Source: Immersiella caudata (lineage: Eukaryota > Ascomycota > Sordariomycetes > Sordariales > Lasiosphaeriaceae). From it: 64,000 nucleotides of DNA. Location of the stretch: NCBI GenBank assembly GCA_030512335.1, contig JAULSU010000001.1:1550001-1614000 (forward strand). Reading direction: 5' to 3'. Each line of letters opens with the position of its first letter. Position 1 is the stretch's first letter. The notes under the pieces were generated by a model. The model was not told the DNA's origin. It saw nothing but the letters and a program-made list of their open reading frames with translations, and searched no databases. A program made the translations under genes and the position numbers. Shown here in pieces: positions 34,054-45,602 of this stretch.

Positions 34054-37000
34054 TCATGTCCTCACAGGCTTTGGCGCATATAGCCCGGCCACCTGGTAGA
34101 AAATGTCCTCAATCGGAGGCATGGCGAAGGACGGCGCCGTGTTGAAAATCTCGGTCAACCGTTCCGGGGCAACGACAGCCTGGTGGACGTCGTAGTCATC
34201 ATCCACATCCATTTCTACATCCTGATCTCCGTCTTGCATCTCGTCATCGCTGGCATCCGCATCCCCCAGTGCCAGATCCATGGACCCGGGCTGTTTGTCC
34301 GTGTCGGCGGCGTCACCAACACCTAGCTCAGCCAACGGTCGGAGCATCGGGGGTTGCTCAGCGCCCTCGGCAACTGACCAAAGCTGAGCCGCAGCGTCCA
34401 CAACGACAAACCCAGATGACGAGATGGCGGGGTAGACAGCCGTGATCAGATTCGAAAAGGTGTGCACAAGTTGAGGCTCCGAGTCCTCGATAGAAAACAC
34501 CAGGAGCTCAGATTGTGTACCCTTCCTCATCAACTTGAGGTCCTCATTTGGGACAGGTGCCGCAACCGCAAATGATCGAGACTCGTAGTTGACAGCAAGT
34601 TGGGCAAGTCGCTTCGCTGGTCTGGATGTCTCCTTCAGACTAAAGCTATACAGAAGCTCGTCCGAAACGACGTCGTAGACGGTGAGATCTTCCGACAGCA
34701 TAATGAGACAAGAACCAAGGGACTTGATGCTGCGCACGTCGCCCCTGAACATATTGTAGATGGTGTCTCGGATCGCTCCGGTCTCAGTATCGATGGCCAC
34801 AACCACCGCTTCAGACGGCTCGCCGAATGCCGCGAAGATGATGGATCCATCCTCGGAGAAGGCGAGTGCTCCGCTGCGAGGAGGCCTCTCTGATAGCCCG
34901 ATGGTGAGATCTTGCTGCCCAGAGACTGGAAGCGATATAGTCTGAGAGCATGTCCATGCCCTCAACTGCTGTCCATCTTGTCCTGTGACTGCTATCCCGT
35001 CCCTTTTTCGAAATTTTGAGGTCCACGTCCGTACAACGCCGTCTTCACCGATTGTGGCAAACCGGGCAGATGTGGGATCGCTGGCGAGGCCCAATATCGT
35101 TTCTTGTTGCTTGGTGTGGTGTGCCTCCTCGATTCGAGTGACAAGTTCGACAGCACTTCCGTCTGCGCTGACTTCCCAGAACTTGAGGTAGATTTCCCGC
35201 CTCTCCCGACGCACTTCCTCAGCTGTCTTCTTGCCAGTGATAAACACCTCGGTGTCTGCTCTCGGTGGCTGCCATTCATCGACAGATGCCAACCACTTTC
35301 CGTCTCCCGAAAACGCCAGTTTTGTCACTGTGGGCTCTACGATCGGAGCTCCGTGGTTCGTAATGTTGGCATCGGTGGGATTTGTGCGTGCAAAGACGTG
35401 TTTCGTGACACCCCTGAATGACGAGGTGTCGAAAACTTGAACTTGAGGGGTGGAAGGACCGCCTCCCCCGAGAGTAGCCTGCTGCCCGTTCCCTACACAC
35501 AGGAACATCTGTGATGGGTTGGCAGGGTTGATAGCAGTGACCAGTGGTTGTGAAATCTCATCAGTTGGCTTCCACACCCGACGGACCATCGCATCCTTCG
35601 AGGGGTGATCACCAAGGATCAGTGACTGAATGCCCGAGATATACGTAGTCGGCTTCATCTCCTCTGTGGAGATGATCATAGTAGAGTTATCATCGAGGTG
35701 GATGGCGTACGACGACCCCTGGGAGGAGACGACAATGTTCTCGATGCACCCTGAAAGATGGGGAAGGAAGTTTACTTTGCTGGTATCAACCTGCCAGAGG
35801 ACGAGAACTTGCTCATAGCCACCGGAGATTAGGTAGTTGCCTGCAATATTGTCAGAATGTTGGCCTGATCTCGGAAGGTGTGTGTATCTTACCATCGGCT
35901 GACCATTTGACGCTGTGCACTGCTTTTCGGTGCCAGTGGTATTTGCGAGGCTGGATCGAAGCTGCCTTCACAGCACCGTGCCCCTCGGGTGTCAACTTCG
36001 CAGCAATATCGCTGTAGAGGTAGATTCCTCCTCGGGCTCCGCCAATAACCACGTCCACCTGCTGAAGCTCTGTCGCCCCCTTCTTAGTCGTTTTAAGGGT
36101 AGTTCGAATGTCAAGAGAGGCGGCAAGATCGGGCACCCCAATGGAGTAAAAACGATACTCTAGCTCTGGGGAATCGACCCCCTTCTTCTTGTGTTTTAAA
36201 ATGCCAACATGGAACGTAGATCCCGACGTAGCAACAACAACCTTCCCGTTGGCGGCTGACCGGAGGAGATTCGGCTTTTCCTCAAAGGTGTGAAGAAGGG
36301 TGCCCTCACCCTTGGAGAGGTCCTCTTCATCATATGCCACGATTGTGGCGGGTGTCGATTCAGACGTTTGAAGGACGAGCAAGACATCCTTGGTGACATC
36401 TCCATACTCCATGGACTGAATGTCCATGTCCAGAACGTATTTGTTGATTTCGTAAGGGGTCTCCGCACCAGCTCCCGTTGTCCAGTTGATCCGCCAGACC
36501 CGCCCATCGTTGCACCCAACCCAGACATGCTCCGGGGAGATTTTTGATAGAGCTGCGGAGACGATAAAATCTCCATCTCCTGATCTCGTTACGGGGAGGG
36601 GAATTCGTCGCACGAGGAGAGAATCCTCGGTTGTGTAGACTTGCAGCGAGGTGTTGTAGGTGAGGACGAGGTACCTTTTAAAAGTCAATAACCTTCTACT
36701 GCCAAGAATCAAATCTCACCAACCTTTCGTCGGCCGAAAACATAGGATCTATGTCGAGCATCCGACCGCCCATGGGGTTTGACAATTTCCAAGTGGCGTG
36801 CGCTTTGCGCACTACCAACTCGCCCACCGGCCCAGAGTCCGCCAATTCAACATCGCCATCCGTGTCGAGCACAATCACCTTGCTCCGTCGAGTTGGAGTT
36901 CCGTTCGCTTTCCTGTCTTCCTCGGGGACGCCATTGGTCGAGTGCTTCGACAACGACTTGGACTGGTGACGTTTGATCAATGGTGATGCCTCGTCCTTTG

Positions 37001-37061
37001 GCCCCCTCTTCCTCTTCTTGAGGGAAGCGGTGTCCCCATTGGCGTCGATATGAGATCCCAT
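34054..37061 (-). CDS. UTP17: U3 snoRNP protein Utp17/Nan1 (WDR75), WD40 protein, 968 aa
   Basis: Utp17 is a t-UTP/UTP-A subunit of the SSU processome and a partner of Utp4; it acts in rDNA transcription and early pre-18S processing in the nucleolus. Exons are 37061-36724, 36674-35893 and 35840-34054. The N-tail is basic (KKRKRGPKDEASPLIKRHQS), fitting nucleolar entry. Intron 1 uses the donor GTTGGT, which restores SADER-YLVLTYNTSLQVYT in phase; the nearby GTGAGA would shift the frame. WD repeats fill residues about 70-760, for example WSADGNYLISGGYEQVLVLW, FATIGEDGVVRTWTSK and ALAFSEDGSIIFAAFG. The end has an Asp/Glu-rich block, then PERLTEIFNTAPSFAMPPIE with DIFYQVAGLYA, the typical Utp17 C-terminus. 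Start ATG: the frame continues upstream to another ATG (37103), but MGSHIDANG fits better. It is divergent from RPB10 with about 340 bp shared. Confidence 0.93.
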
Positions 37062-37404
37062 CTTCAGCGATAGCAAAACAGGGAGCAAACAGGGCGAAAA
37101 CAAGCGACCTCGTCTTCGAGGTTCTGCTAGGCCGTTTACGAAGAAATTTTGGCGGAGACAAACATCGAAAAAAGTTACAGTGGGGCACCCCTGTTATCGC
37201 GATAAGCATGCCAGCCAATCGGGAAGCGTGCCTGAGGCAAAGAATTTGGGGCAATTCAGGAGCACCTCCCGTAGAGTCGCCAAAAGTTCAAAGAAAACCT
37301 GCGACTTTCCACGACCGCATCCGCTCCCCGCCAGCGACTGAGCACGACACAGTCTATCGTGACATATCCGAGCGAACCAGCAGCGCACATTAAACACCGC
37401 CACG
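37062..37404. promoter_or_regulatory. Bidirectional promoter of UTP17 and RPB10
   Basis: Only 343 bp separate the two start codons, so both transcripts must start here. An A/T-rich run GAAGAAATTTTGG (about 37140-37152) resembles the RRPE element of yeast ribosome-biogenesis promoters. Shared control of a processome gene and an RNA polymerase subunit is plausible. Confidence 0.45.
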
Positions 37405-37854
37405 ATGATTATTCCCATCCGCTGTTTCTCCTGCGGCAAGGTAGACACGCCCCATTCCGCGAAGCGCAGCTCATCAAGAGCCCTTGCTAACCCATTCACA
37501 GGTGACGGCCGACCTCTGGGAGAGATATGTCAGGATGATCGAGCAAGAGGGCATGCTTGAGGGGTACGTTCTCCCCCAGCGCGCGAGGCACAGCATCAGG
37601 TGAAGAGGGATGAAGGGGTCTAACAGAGGCTACAGTGACGCGCTCGACCAGCTTGGCTGCAAGCGTTACTGCTGCCGGCGCATGGTTCTGACCCACGTTG
37701 ATCTTATTGAGAAGCTCCTCAAGTAAGCACTATCACGGTTACCAAATCCTTCCCCGGCCATCAGTGTTCTGACTTCCTTCTCAGATATACCCCAGACGGC
37801 CGCAACACGAAGAAGATCGATATGCAAAACAAACAGCGACTCGGGGGTGTCTAG
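37405..37854 (+). CDS. RPB10: RNA polymerases I, II and III subunit Rpb10 (ABC10-beta), 84 aa
   Basis: Rpb10 is a small zinc-binding subunit shared by all three nuclear RNA polymerases. Exons are 37405-37440, 37502-37563, 37636-37722 and 37785-37854, all in phase. The N-terminus MIIPIRCFSCGKVTADLWER is nearly invariant in eukaryotes and archaea. Cys7 and Cys10, with the Cys45-Cys46 pair of CKRYCCRRM, form the atypical CX2C...CC zinc site. VLTHVDLIEKLLKY also fits the family. The end (TPDGRNTKKIDMQNKQRLGG) is a fungal extension beyond the about 70-residue core. The frame stays open after the TAG, see next entry. Confidence 0.97.
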
Positions 37855-38073
37855 TTCGCCCTACAGCCAAAGGAACCAGAAGAGTCCATCGACGCTACAC
37901 TCGAGCGTAGGATGGCAGAGGGAAACCAGAAATTCTGGAACTTGCATCGACAGGCGTTAGGGGCGTGGTTGAAATTCTCGGCGATTCTTGGAGGGGCTGT
38001 TACGACGTTTGCTGTTTGTTGGGGGAGGCGTCATGGTGTAGAGGGGCATATGGATATGCGTGTGCGGCCGTAG
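37855..38073 (+). other. Open frame directly after the RPB10 stop codon; possible small membrane protein
   Basis: The RPB10 frame continues for 72 codons past its TAG. It contains an ATG at 37912 that would start a 53-residue peptide: MAEGNQKFWNLHRQALGAWL, then KFSAILGGAVTTFAVCWG and a basic flank RRHG. This has one plausible membrane helix and protein-like composition. It could be a separate short gene, an old gene fragment, or a stop read-through extension; chance is not excluded, as 72 open codons is not rare in this GC range. Confidence 0.3.
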
Positions 38074-38289
38074 CGGACGGCCGCCGGGTCGCCGATATGG
38101 CTCAGCGGTTCATCCAGAATTCACGCAAGTTGGGGGCAGTATTACGCCCAGTTGGACATACAAATGAGGCACTAACCTGCCAACGACATCGCAATGCAGC
38201 CGGCATGTCGCTTCCCACAACTTCCAAGTTTTCGCCTGTGGTCATGTGAATGGCGCAAGGAATGCCATTTCACTACTGTTGACACAAAA

Positions 38290-38713
38290 TGAAATCACTT
38301 AGTCGTACAGAACGGCCCCCAGCTGGATCTCACCTCTCTCCACAAGAATTTGGCGCCACCGGAGTCCCTACGGGTTGTGGATGACACAAGCGACCAGATG
38401 CGAGGGTCTTTCTTGGTTGAATCCAATGGTGAGCAGATGCAAAGACTGTTGGCAAGCCTGACAGCCGCTAGCTCCGAACGAAGGAAGCGTATACGCCGCT
38501 TGTCAGGTTGTCGTACATATGCACGATGATACCTTTCGTGGCGCCAACGTTTGCCAGGGAGATGCTCTATGCAACATCGCGGCTTGCTCCTCCTAATGTT
38601 GCCGTATCACCGATGAGGCTGATCTCGGCTATGCTTCTGCGTCTGCATCGCGCGACAATATTAGGCGCGCTTTTGTGGCCGCGTCCAACGTCCTTGCAGA
38701 GACGAGCGGTCAT
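38290..38713 (+). pseudogene. Possible decayed coding segment
   Basis: From about 38290 to a TGA at 38527 one frame reads protein-like sequence, such as LDLTSLHKNLAPPESLRVVD, MRGSFLVESNGEQMQRLLAS and SSERRKRIRRLSG. At about 38505 a second frame takes over with VVHMHDDTFRGANVCQGDAL, is broken by TAA at 38594-38596, then continues with DEADLGYASASASRDNIRRA. The switch of frame, the stop and the lack of a start or splice sites suggest a broken gene. The TFRGANVCQGD stretch resembles the repeat-like linkers near the N-terminus of fungal NLR/STAND proteins; that is only an impression. Confidence 0.3.
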
Positions 38714-40754
38714 GTTTGTACCTTGGATACAACCCTAAAGTGCGCGGCAAATGTGCCACCAACGGTGGTTTTGCCGTACTCGGTATGGCACCTCCTATTC
38801 CCAACATGCCAAGCATCATGAAAATCGGCAGCTTCCAGACGGGCGGAGCGACGAGGAGCGGTGAGACTTATCACGGCATCCCTCCTATTGTACCAATGTG
38901 GTGGCACCAGCCCCCCATGGAAAACTTCTGCCCATCTTGTTGGTTGCCCTCAGGCGCCGGCAAAACACGGTCAAGCCAACAGAGTTGATAGATCAGCCAC
39001 CGGGCCAGCCATCCCGCTCTCGACACATGATTGATTGCATTGCAGGGGAGGTACATGGCAGGCTTGTCGATTCGCACCAGGCCTCGCCCAAGAGAGAACC
39101 ACGCAATTCACTGGTCCAGCCATGCATCCGTTTCGATGTCGGAGCAACCAACGAGCGAGGGAGAAGACAAAAGCTCCGAGCTCCTCCGCCGTGCGACCGC
39201 TTTGGCAGGCGGGAATTTCTTTTCCAAAGAGCTCCCGGGTTGACTCGGAGCACGGACACTGGTGACAGTTGACAAGCTCCTTGGCCCGCGGTTAGCCCAC
39301 GGTCCCAAGCGGATGCGTAGCGTGGTTGTCGAGGATTTGGGATTTGGGATTTGGCTCACTTAGTGGGCCGGGGGTGGCAGGACCCCTGTTGGGCGCAAAG
39401 AAAGTGGATGGCGGGCCAAAGTCGGTCGAGGGAAACATGTTTCCACTCGTCTTCCAGGATCTATAGATCAGGTTCACCTTCCCTGCGAGATTGATCGTTA
39501 GCAGCTTTTGAGTGGGCGGGCACGTGGGTACACCACCCAGATCGCGGTTATTTCGCACTGTCGTCGGCCATCGTGACACAAAATGTCTTGTCGTTGTCGA
39601 GGGCGCGTCTGTTCCAGGTGGTGTCGAGCACCTACCTATCCTCCCCCGCTTCTCTACCAGGGTGTTCGACAAGGATTCGTGTGGAGGGGAATCTTCCAAG
39701 GATGTGGGTAGCCCACTTTTCAACCTCCACCGGGATCCTATGCTCTGAAATACATGAGTCGGGAGATGCCTCTCTTGGTTTCTACCCCGATTAACCATCC
39801 TCAAATTCCCCTGAACGGTACTGCTTCGACCGCGTCTGTATCAAGGAACATGGATATAAAGGATTTAGGATTGATCCAACCGCCAACGGGCCACGCGGAC
39901 GCAACCCGTCTCAGGGAAACCAAAAAGAAGAAACGCGGACCAGATCGCCGGGTATGTGCAGTGGCCGCAAGGCGGCACTGAGCGTTGCATTGACGGCAGG
40001 CGGCCACCCGCCGTACTGTGTTGACAGCAGAACTGCGACTCGTTTCTTTCGGGACACTGTGCTGGATGTGGGTTGATTTGTTTCGAGAGATTGAGACCAC
40101 CCCGTCAATTGGCCCATTAAATCAACCTGTCTGCGTCGGACATGTCCTCAGCCAGATTGCACCGAGCCCAACTGATTCTGCAACTGCCGCCCGTCATGAG
40201 TCTGTAATACGGTGTTCTTGTGCACGTCGCCTTGCGCAAGCTAATCCCGGTCTAAATAAAGAGGGCAACGACATTTGGGGCCATCGCGACCATCCCAAAA
40301 CTCCCGTCAGTCGACGGGGAGAGCCGTTGACGACGCCCCATACCACTCGGTAGTGTTCGACGGCGTTGGACTATTGGCTGCGCTAAGAGAGGAGAAAGCG
40401 TCCAGCAGGCTGGGAACGGGTGAAGAGGGACGACGCCTCTCGGCGTGAGCCCATTGGACGGTCGACGACGCACCCTGCTTCGTGACCCTCCTTAGCCTCC
40501 CAGGCCTGTCTTGCAGAAGGGCACAGATTGGCGGTGGTCGCTGAATCGTCGGCGCGGCGAGGGCACCACACCTCCGCTGGGGCTTTAAGCGCCGGGCCCT
40601 GTCATCGCCCTGCAGCCCATCGACGTGCTGGCTGCTCTCCCACTGGCCAGATGCAGACGTGATGTGTGGGTGTGGGAAAGACTCGCAGGTGCCGTCTGCA
40701 AACCAGAGGTCATTGTATCCGTCGTCGTAGGGCAGACAAGCGACGTCTTCCGCG

Positions 40755-40976
40755 TCTGTCTGTCTGTCTGTCTCTAACCTCCAGCTGTCGAGGTGTTGTT
40801 GTTGTTGTCCAAGTGCTGGCCCGACGCTAAAGCGGGGATCGCGCAGTAGCATTGGGTCGGTTGGCTGCGGTTATGAGTGAGACAGGTAAGTAAAGACTTG
40901 CACGGTACCGAGGACCGCATGGTCTAGAGCCCGATGTTCTGAGCAGGCGCCAGTTGCGACTTTTTTTTTTTTTTTT
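40755..40976. repeat. Simple repeats: TCTG tetranucleotide run and T16 tract
   Basis: Five near-perfect TCTG units lie at 40755-40774, and sixteen T residues at 40961-40976. Both are ordinary microsatellite-type sequences in a gene-free stretch. Confidence 0.85.
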
Positions 40977-42217
40977 GTGATGGCCGCACGCCCTGGTCAG
41001 CCCCTCGCGGACATTGGGAATCTGAAGGCAGACACGGAGCTCGGAAAAGCCCAACCGCGCCGCCGTACGCAGTAAGCCTTCGCCGCGGTGTAATAAATTT
41101 CCTTCATGAGGCGAAGGATTGTTGCAACAGGCAGGCCACCGAATTGACGCCTAGGTAGGTCCCTGGTGTGTGTGTGTGCGTGTGTGTTGTGCTGCCGGGC
41201 CGCTCATGATGAGCCTTGCTTGCGATGGGAAGCGATGAAGATGGTGTGGCCCTGCCCGTTTTGGGCGTTGTCTTGGCTTCCCGTAAGTGCGACCCACATC
41301 CACCCCAGCAAAGTGGACCCCCATGTCCGTTCCGTTTGGCTGCCTTCAATCTTAAGCGCAGTGCGGCGCGCTCCTCCGCTTTCTCTGCCAGCACAGTGCA
41401 CCAGCGAGCCAGTGCACCCGCCACCAGTGCCCACTTAGAGAGAGACAGAGCTGGCTCTCCCCTCGAGCTGTCGCCAAATCACCATCGTCCACCTCCCACC
41501 GCCGGGGCATTCGCCGACAAACCACATTGTCGCAAATCGCGCCAGCCAGACATTGCTTGTCGATACCCGCCGTTTTGCCTGCATCTCTGCTGCTGTTGTT
41601 CCGACTTTGTCTTTCTGCTCCGCGCCCGCAGGCTCGACGCTCCACTCGGCTCCCGCGCCCGCGCCAGACAGGTCGATTCCGCGGTCCGTCATCCGCCCAA
41701 AGTGCGCGCCGACGGACGACCTATCGTGCAGCCACAGCACGAAGAAGAAACATTTTGACCGGCCGCGCCTCGAGGCCGAGCACACTGGTCCGACCTGTTT
41801 CCACCGCCGCTCATCCCTCGGGATTTGTTCCTTTGGCCGTCTGCAAACGCAACCTGCTTCTGCTCCTTCCCAGTGTCTGGCCCGGTCGTGAACACTGCTG
41901 GCGACGAAGCTGTGAGCTTCACCCACCATAAAACTACGCGCCCGCTACCTCATTATCACCTGTCGTCAACTGCTTTCGGGTCGCCTCGCTTTGCGATCTC
42001 GGTTCCCATAGGCTCGCCTTTTTGTCGTCTTGCGTGCAAGCAACGCCAACGGACCCTCCGTTTCGACTGCTCGATATACATCAGTTGGTGTTGCGCCCAA
42101 GACTGTGGCTTTGAGCTACATCATCCTACGTGCAATCCCGATCCTGATCCTAACACACGGCTTGGGCTTTTTGTTTCCTTGCTGGGATTGTAACGGTGCT
42201 TGTTGGGGGTGAGCGCC

Positions 42218-44721
42218 ATGGCCCTCGAAGCGCCTTTAAGGTCATCGACCGGAAGCATCAGCTCTGCATTCTCCGCCCACGCCGAAATGTCCCTCTCCTC
42301 TGGCCCGGAGTCACCATCGCTCTCCTCACAGTATATGGCGTATGGCTTTTCCATCCTGTCCCCAATTGGTGCGGACCATTAATTAACCTGGGTCTTGATG
42401 CAGCTCTTCGGCAGGGACCGACCCTCAATCACTTCGTCCGAACTCGTTCGTGAGGCCAAGCTCGGCTCATCTTATGAGTCCAAGCAGCGACATTGTCGGC
42501 CCCTCGCCCGTAACATCGAACGGGACAGACACTACTGAGATCGACGACGACCTGGGGTCCGAGCATGCTGAGGAGGAACGGACGAATGGACATCCTTCGG
42601 TTTGTTCAAGTTGTGCCCATGTACACTTTCGTCCCTTTGCTGACCCCTTTCAGCTTATGATGCTTCGGACGAACCTGCCAGATTCCATTCGAAAGTCCAT
42701 GAGTGAAGAGGTCATATCGGTGATCCATGCGCCGCAGAGCTTCCAGAGCTGGGTAGGAGCTATCCCCGTAGATTGCAAAAGCTCGTCACGAACTAACAAC
42801 GCATCAGAGGTCCAACGACGTTCACTCAAGGTCCAGCCTATCCAACTCCGTCAGTGCGGCGAGCGCGGAGGGCAATTCTAGCCCCCCAAGTGAATCCTCG
42901 ACAGTCGTATGTTTGATACAATTGGTTGAGCGAACGCTGCTAACATGCAAAAGGTCAAAACTCCTCCTGGGCAACAAGCTCCCCCGATGGTAAACACAAA
43001 GGTCAAGCCTGTCGCCTACGGGATAGATGCGCAGACACCTCAGGCCCAGAAGCTCGAGGACGTCATTGCAAACGATCCATCCAAATTGCGATCTAGCTCG
43101 GCAACCAGCCTCGAGTGTAAGAGCCTTTCAATTGTTTCGCCTCAGCTTGCCTCAAGCGTTTCATATCGTGAGCCCTGGCTAATGTGACTTCAGTGATCCC
43201 GGAGACCGAGGGTGATGAGGACTACGAGGATGAGTATGGGGGCCAGATAGCAAGGGCTGATGACACCGAGGTCGGCGCTCTCAGGACCGCTCTGGAAGAA
43301 TGCTGGACCCTCTGCAACACTCTTGCAAACCTCAGCTCACACCACCGAGAGCGTGTCTTCAACAGCTCTGGAACTCCGGATGCCCACGAGAAGGCATGGA
43401 AAAGCTGCTGGAAGCTCTGCAAAAGACTCTACCAGAGCAGAGACGACGTTTCCGACTCCTTCAATGTCCGCACGAACTTGGATCTCTGCCGCGACTTCTG
43501 TCAGGCATTATTCGATGTGCGCCAAAAGAGGGACGACGTCGCTGATTCCATCTTGAGAGTCAGCTTTGAGCTCAACAACCAGTAAGTTTCACTTTTCTGA
43601 CGATCTTACAGAACCTAACAAAATCTTGCAGTCTCTACAGCGCACAGGACAACAGAAACCTCCCAGAGGCATTCAGGGAGCGAACCCTTGACTTTTATAT
43701 CACATTATGCCACCGACTCATGAAGCAGCGCAGCGATCTTGCGGAAGAGACAGACTCACTCCTGCGTGCGTGCTGGTCGTTGGCCGAAATGTTATTCAGC
43801 TTGCGACAGAATCGACGCGACGGCAAGGCCCCGGATGAGGAGCTCCTCGGCTCAGCGGTGCAGGCGTGCTGGGAGCTGTGCGACATATTCCGCGAAGGGT
43901 GGACTCAGGTCCGCCCAGACAGGGGCACGCCGCGACCAAGCCATGTCAACTTCTTCTCTGGGGGCTACGGAATGCCAAGCATCTCTGTCAACCACCACCA
44001 GGCTGAGGCCGCTCGCTCCAACGCAGGCAGCCGCTCTTCTCTGCACTCCAAGCGCGAGAGCCTCCACAGCTTGACTAACACGGAACGGCCGCGAAGCCGG
44101 CCTATTATTCCTGAAACACCTGTTACCGAATTTGAGGACACACCGATATCACCCGAGGCCAGCCCGCAGATGCCAAACATCATGGTCCTCGGAACAGCAC
44201 ACGACGCACGAAGCGATCGTGGTGTTTCAAGCAACCGATGGTCGAGCACCGCATCCAACTTGTCAGGATATAGCCAGAGCAGCCAGCATACTTCAAGTAC
44301 GGCTACGACCACGGCGGCCGCTGAGGATGTCAACCTGGTGCGCATAAAGCTTCTTATTGTTAAGGCAGCGATGAATGTGGGCTTTAACCGAGACGCGGCA
44401 TCGGCTGACGGCGTAGGTGGTGGTGCAGCAATCCAGGCCTTTGTCAAGAGTCTCCCCACCGGGTCTTTCGGCTCGCTTCCGAACCACGCCACTCTCCTCC
44501 AGAACTACAAGAACTTAGTTCTGGCAGACTCGGCCTTCCGCCCTGGGGCCACTCTTCCAACGCGAGGCAAGCGCGTCAGCTCCGTTGACATCGCCAAGAG
44601 CGTCAACTGGATGATGCTGCGCTCAGGGCAGTACGGATTCCTTCGCGACCTCTACAAGCTTGTCTTTGGATTCCAGCTCGAGGACGCAGAGGCGAGGAAA
44701 TCCGTGGCAATTGCCGTTTAG
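42218..44721 (+). CDS. Fungal protein of unknown function with Cys/Trp-rich helical repeats, 715 aa
   Basis: Seven exons: 42218-42330, 42404-42599, 42654-42752, 42808-42906, 42954-43116, 43194-43581 and 43632-44721, all in phase. The N-terminal about 250 residues are Ser/Pro-rich and disordered. A helical central domain follows (about residues 225-450) with recurring pairs such as LEECWTLCNTLANL, AWKSCWKLCKRLYQ, LRACWSLAEMLFSL and VQACWELCDIF, each a WxLC-type motif about 40-60 residues apart. After another Ser-rich linker the C-terminal domain reads RIKLLIVKAAMNVGFN and SVNWMMLRSGQYGFLRDLYK. The layout fits one of the fungal DUF families (possibly DUF7624), but I cannot confirm this. No signal peptide or membrane span; a cytosolic scaffold is the simplest guess. 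Confidence 0.85.
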
Positions 44722-45602
44722 TGAACGCAGCCGATGGTCGGTTTCTCATCGCTGCACCTCACCAACTAATACCAACTCAAATCATGACCCCGACTGAGCC
44801 CTCTTGCACTCCATCTACGGAGTGCAGTTTCGCTCTGAATATTTATCGAATAAATACGTTGTATAATCCGTTTGGACTAGCATATGGATTGAAGCTAGCG
44901 GTGGAATGACGGATTGGAGCATACCTATCTATGACCCGCAATTTTGAATACTCTCTGAAAGGACTGGAGGGAAGGACTGGAGGATGACAGCATCTGGACC
45001 CTACCTGCTCTTTTTTGTTTATGTTTTAGATACCCTTTGAATGTAGGATGTGCATGACGATTGTGGGCGCCCGTCTTGATCGTGGTTCTGTTTGTGCGGT
45101 GAACTTGGGGGGAGCGATGCGTTTCATTTGTATTTCATGGCAGGCGGCCCGGACTCGGAGTCGATGGCGCTTTTGAGGATACCTTCCGGAGTGTTCAGCT
45201 CCCGCGGCCTCTGACGAATGTCAAAGGGTTTTGCGACATGGGAGGCAAGGGGCAGCGATGTGGACGGGCGGAATCGCGCAGATATGGTAGGGGATTGTTG
45301 TTGCTACCCCTTGTCCGAGGTCGACCTAAACTGTGGCCTGAGCGGGCTGTACCTCAGATAGCGAGCGGCCTTTTGAATGGTGCTGGTTGGTGATAGTTAC
45401 ATGTACACGAAGAATGAACGAAGCCAACTGAGCCCGAGTTGTCATGAAGATGATGGAAAATTGAACCCGAGAGAAGTGCAAGAAAGAGGCACCTTCTGCT
45501 CTCTCGGCCTCTCAACTTGTGATGTTCATGATCATTAACAGATCCCAAGACACAAACAAAGCCTTTCGAGCTCTCCTCTCTGTCACTTCACTCCAAGTCA
45601 AC
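44722..45602. other. 3' region and promoter between two plus-strand genes
   Basis: About 880 bp. A perfect ACTCC...GGAGT pairing (44806-44825, ACTCCATCTACGGAGT type) could form a hairpin in the 3' untranslated region. Nothing else noticed. Confidence 0.4.

Larger units (their letters stand above)
38074..42217. other. 4.1 kb stretch without a supported intact gene
   Basis: Contains a coding-like remnant (38290-38713, own entry), a TCTG tetranucleotide run (40755-40774), a 16-nt T run (40961-40976) and a GT run (41166-41187). The right end, from about 41400, is the promoter and leader of the gene at 42218. Long frames at 40307-40852 and 41435-41929 (minus) have no recognised domain. Confidence 0.4.

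Noticed and set aside
40307..40852. 181-codon minus-strand frame with Gln and Asp/Thr runs
   Set aside because: Part of it is the translated TCTG microsatellite; no motif, no upstream or downstream exons found.
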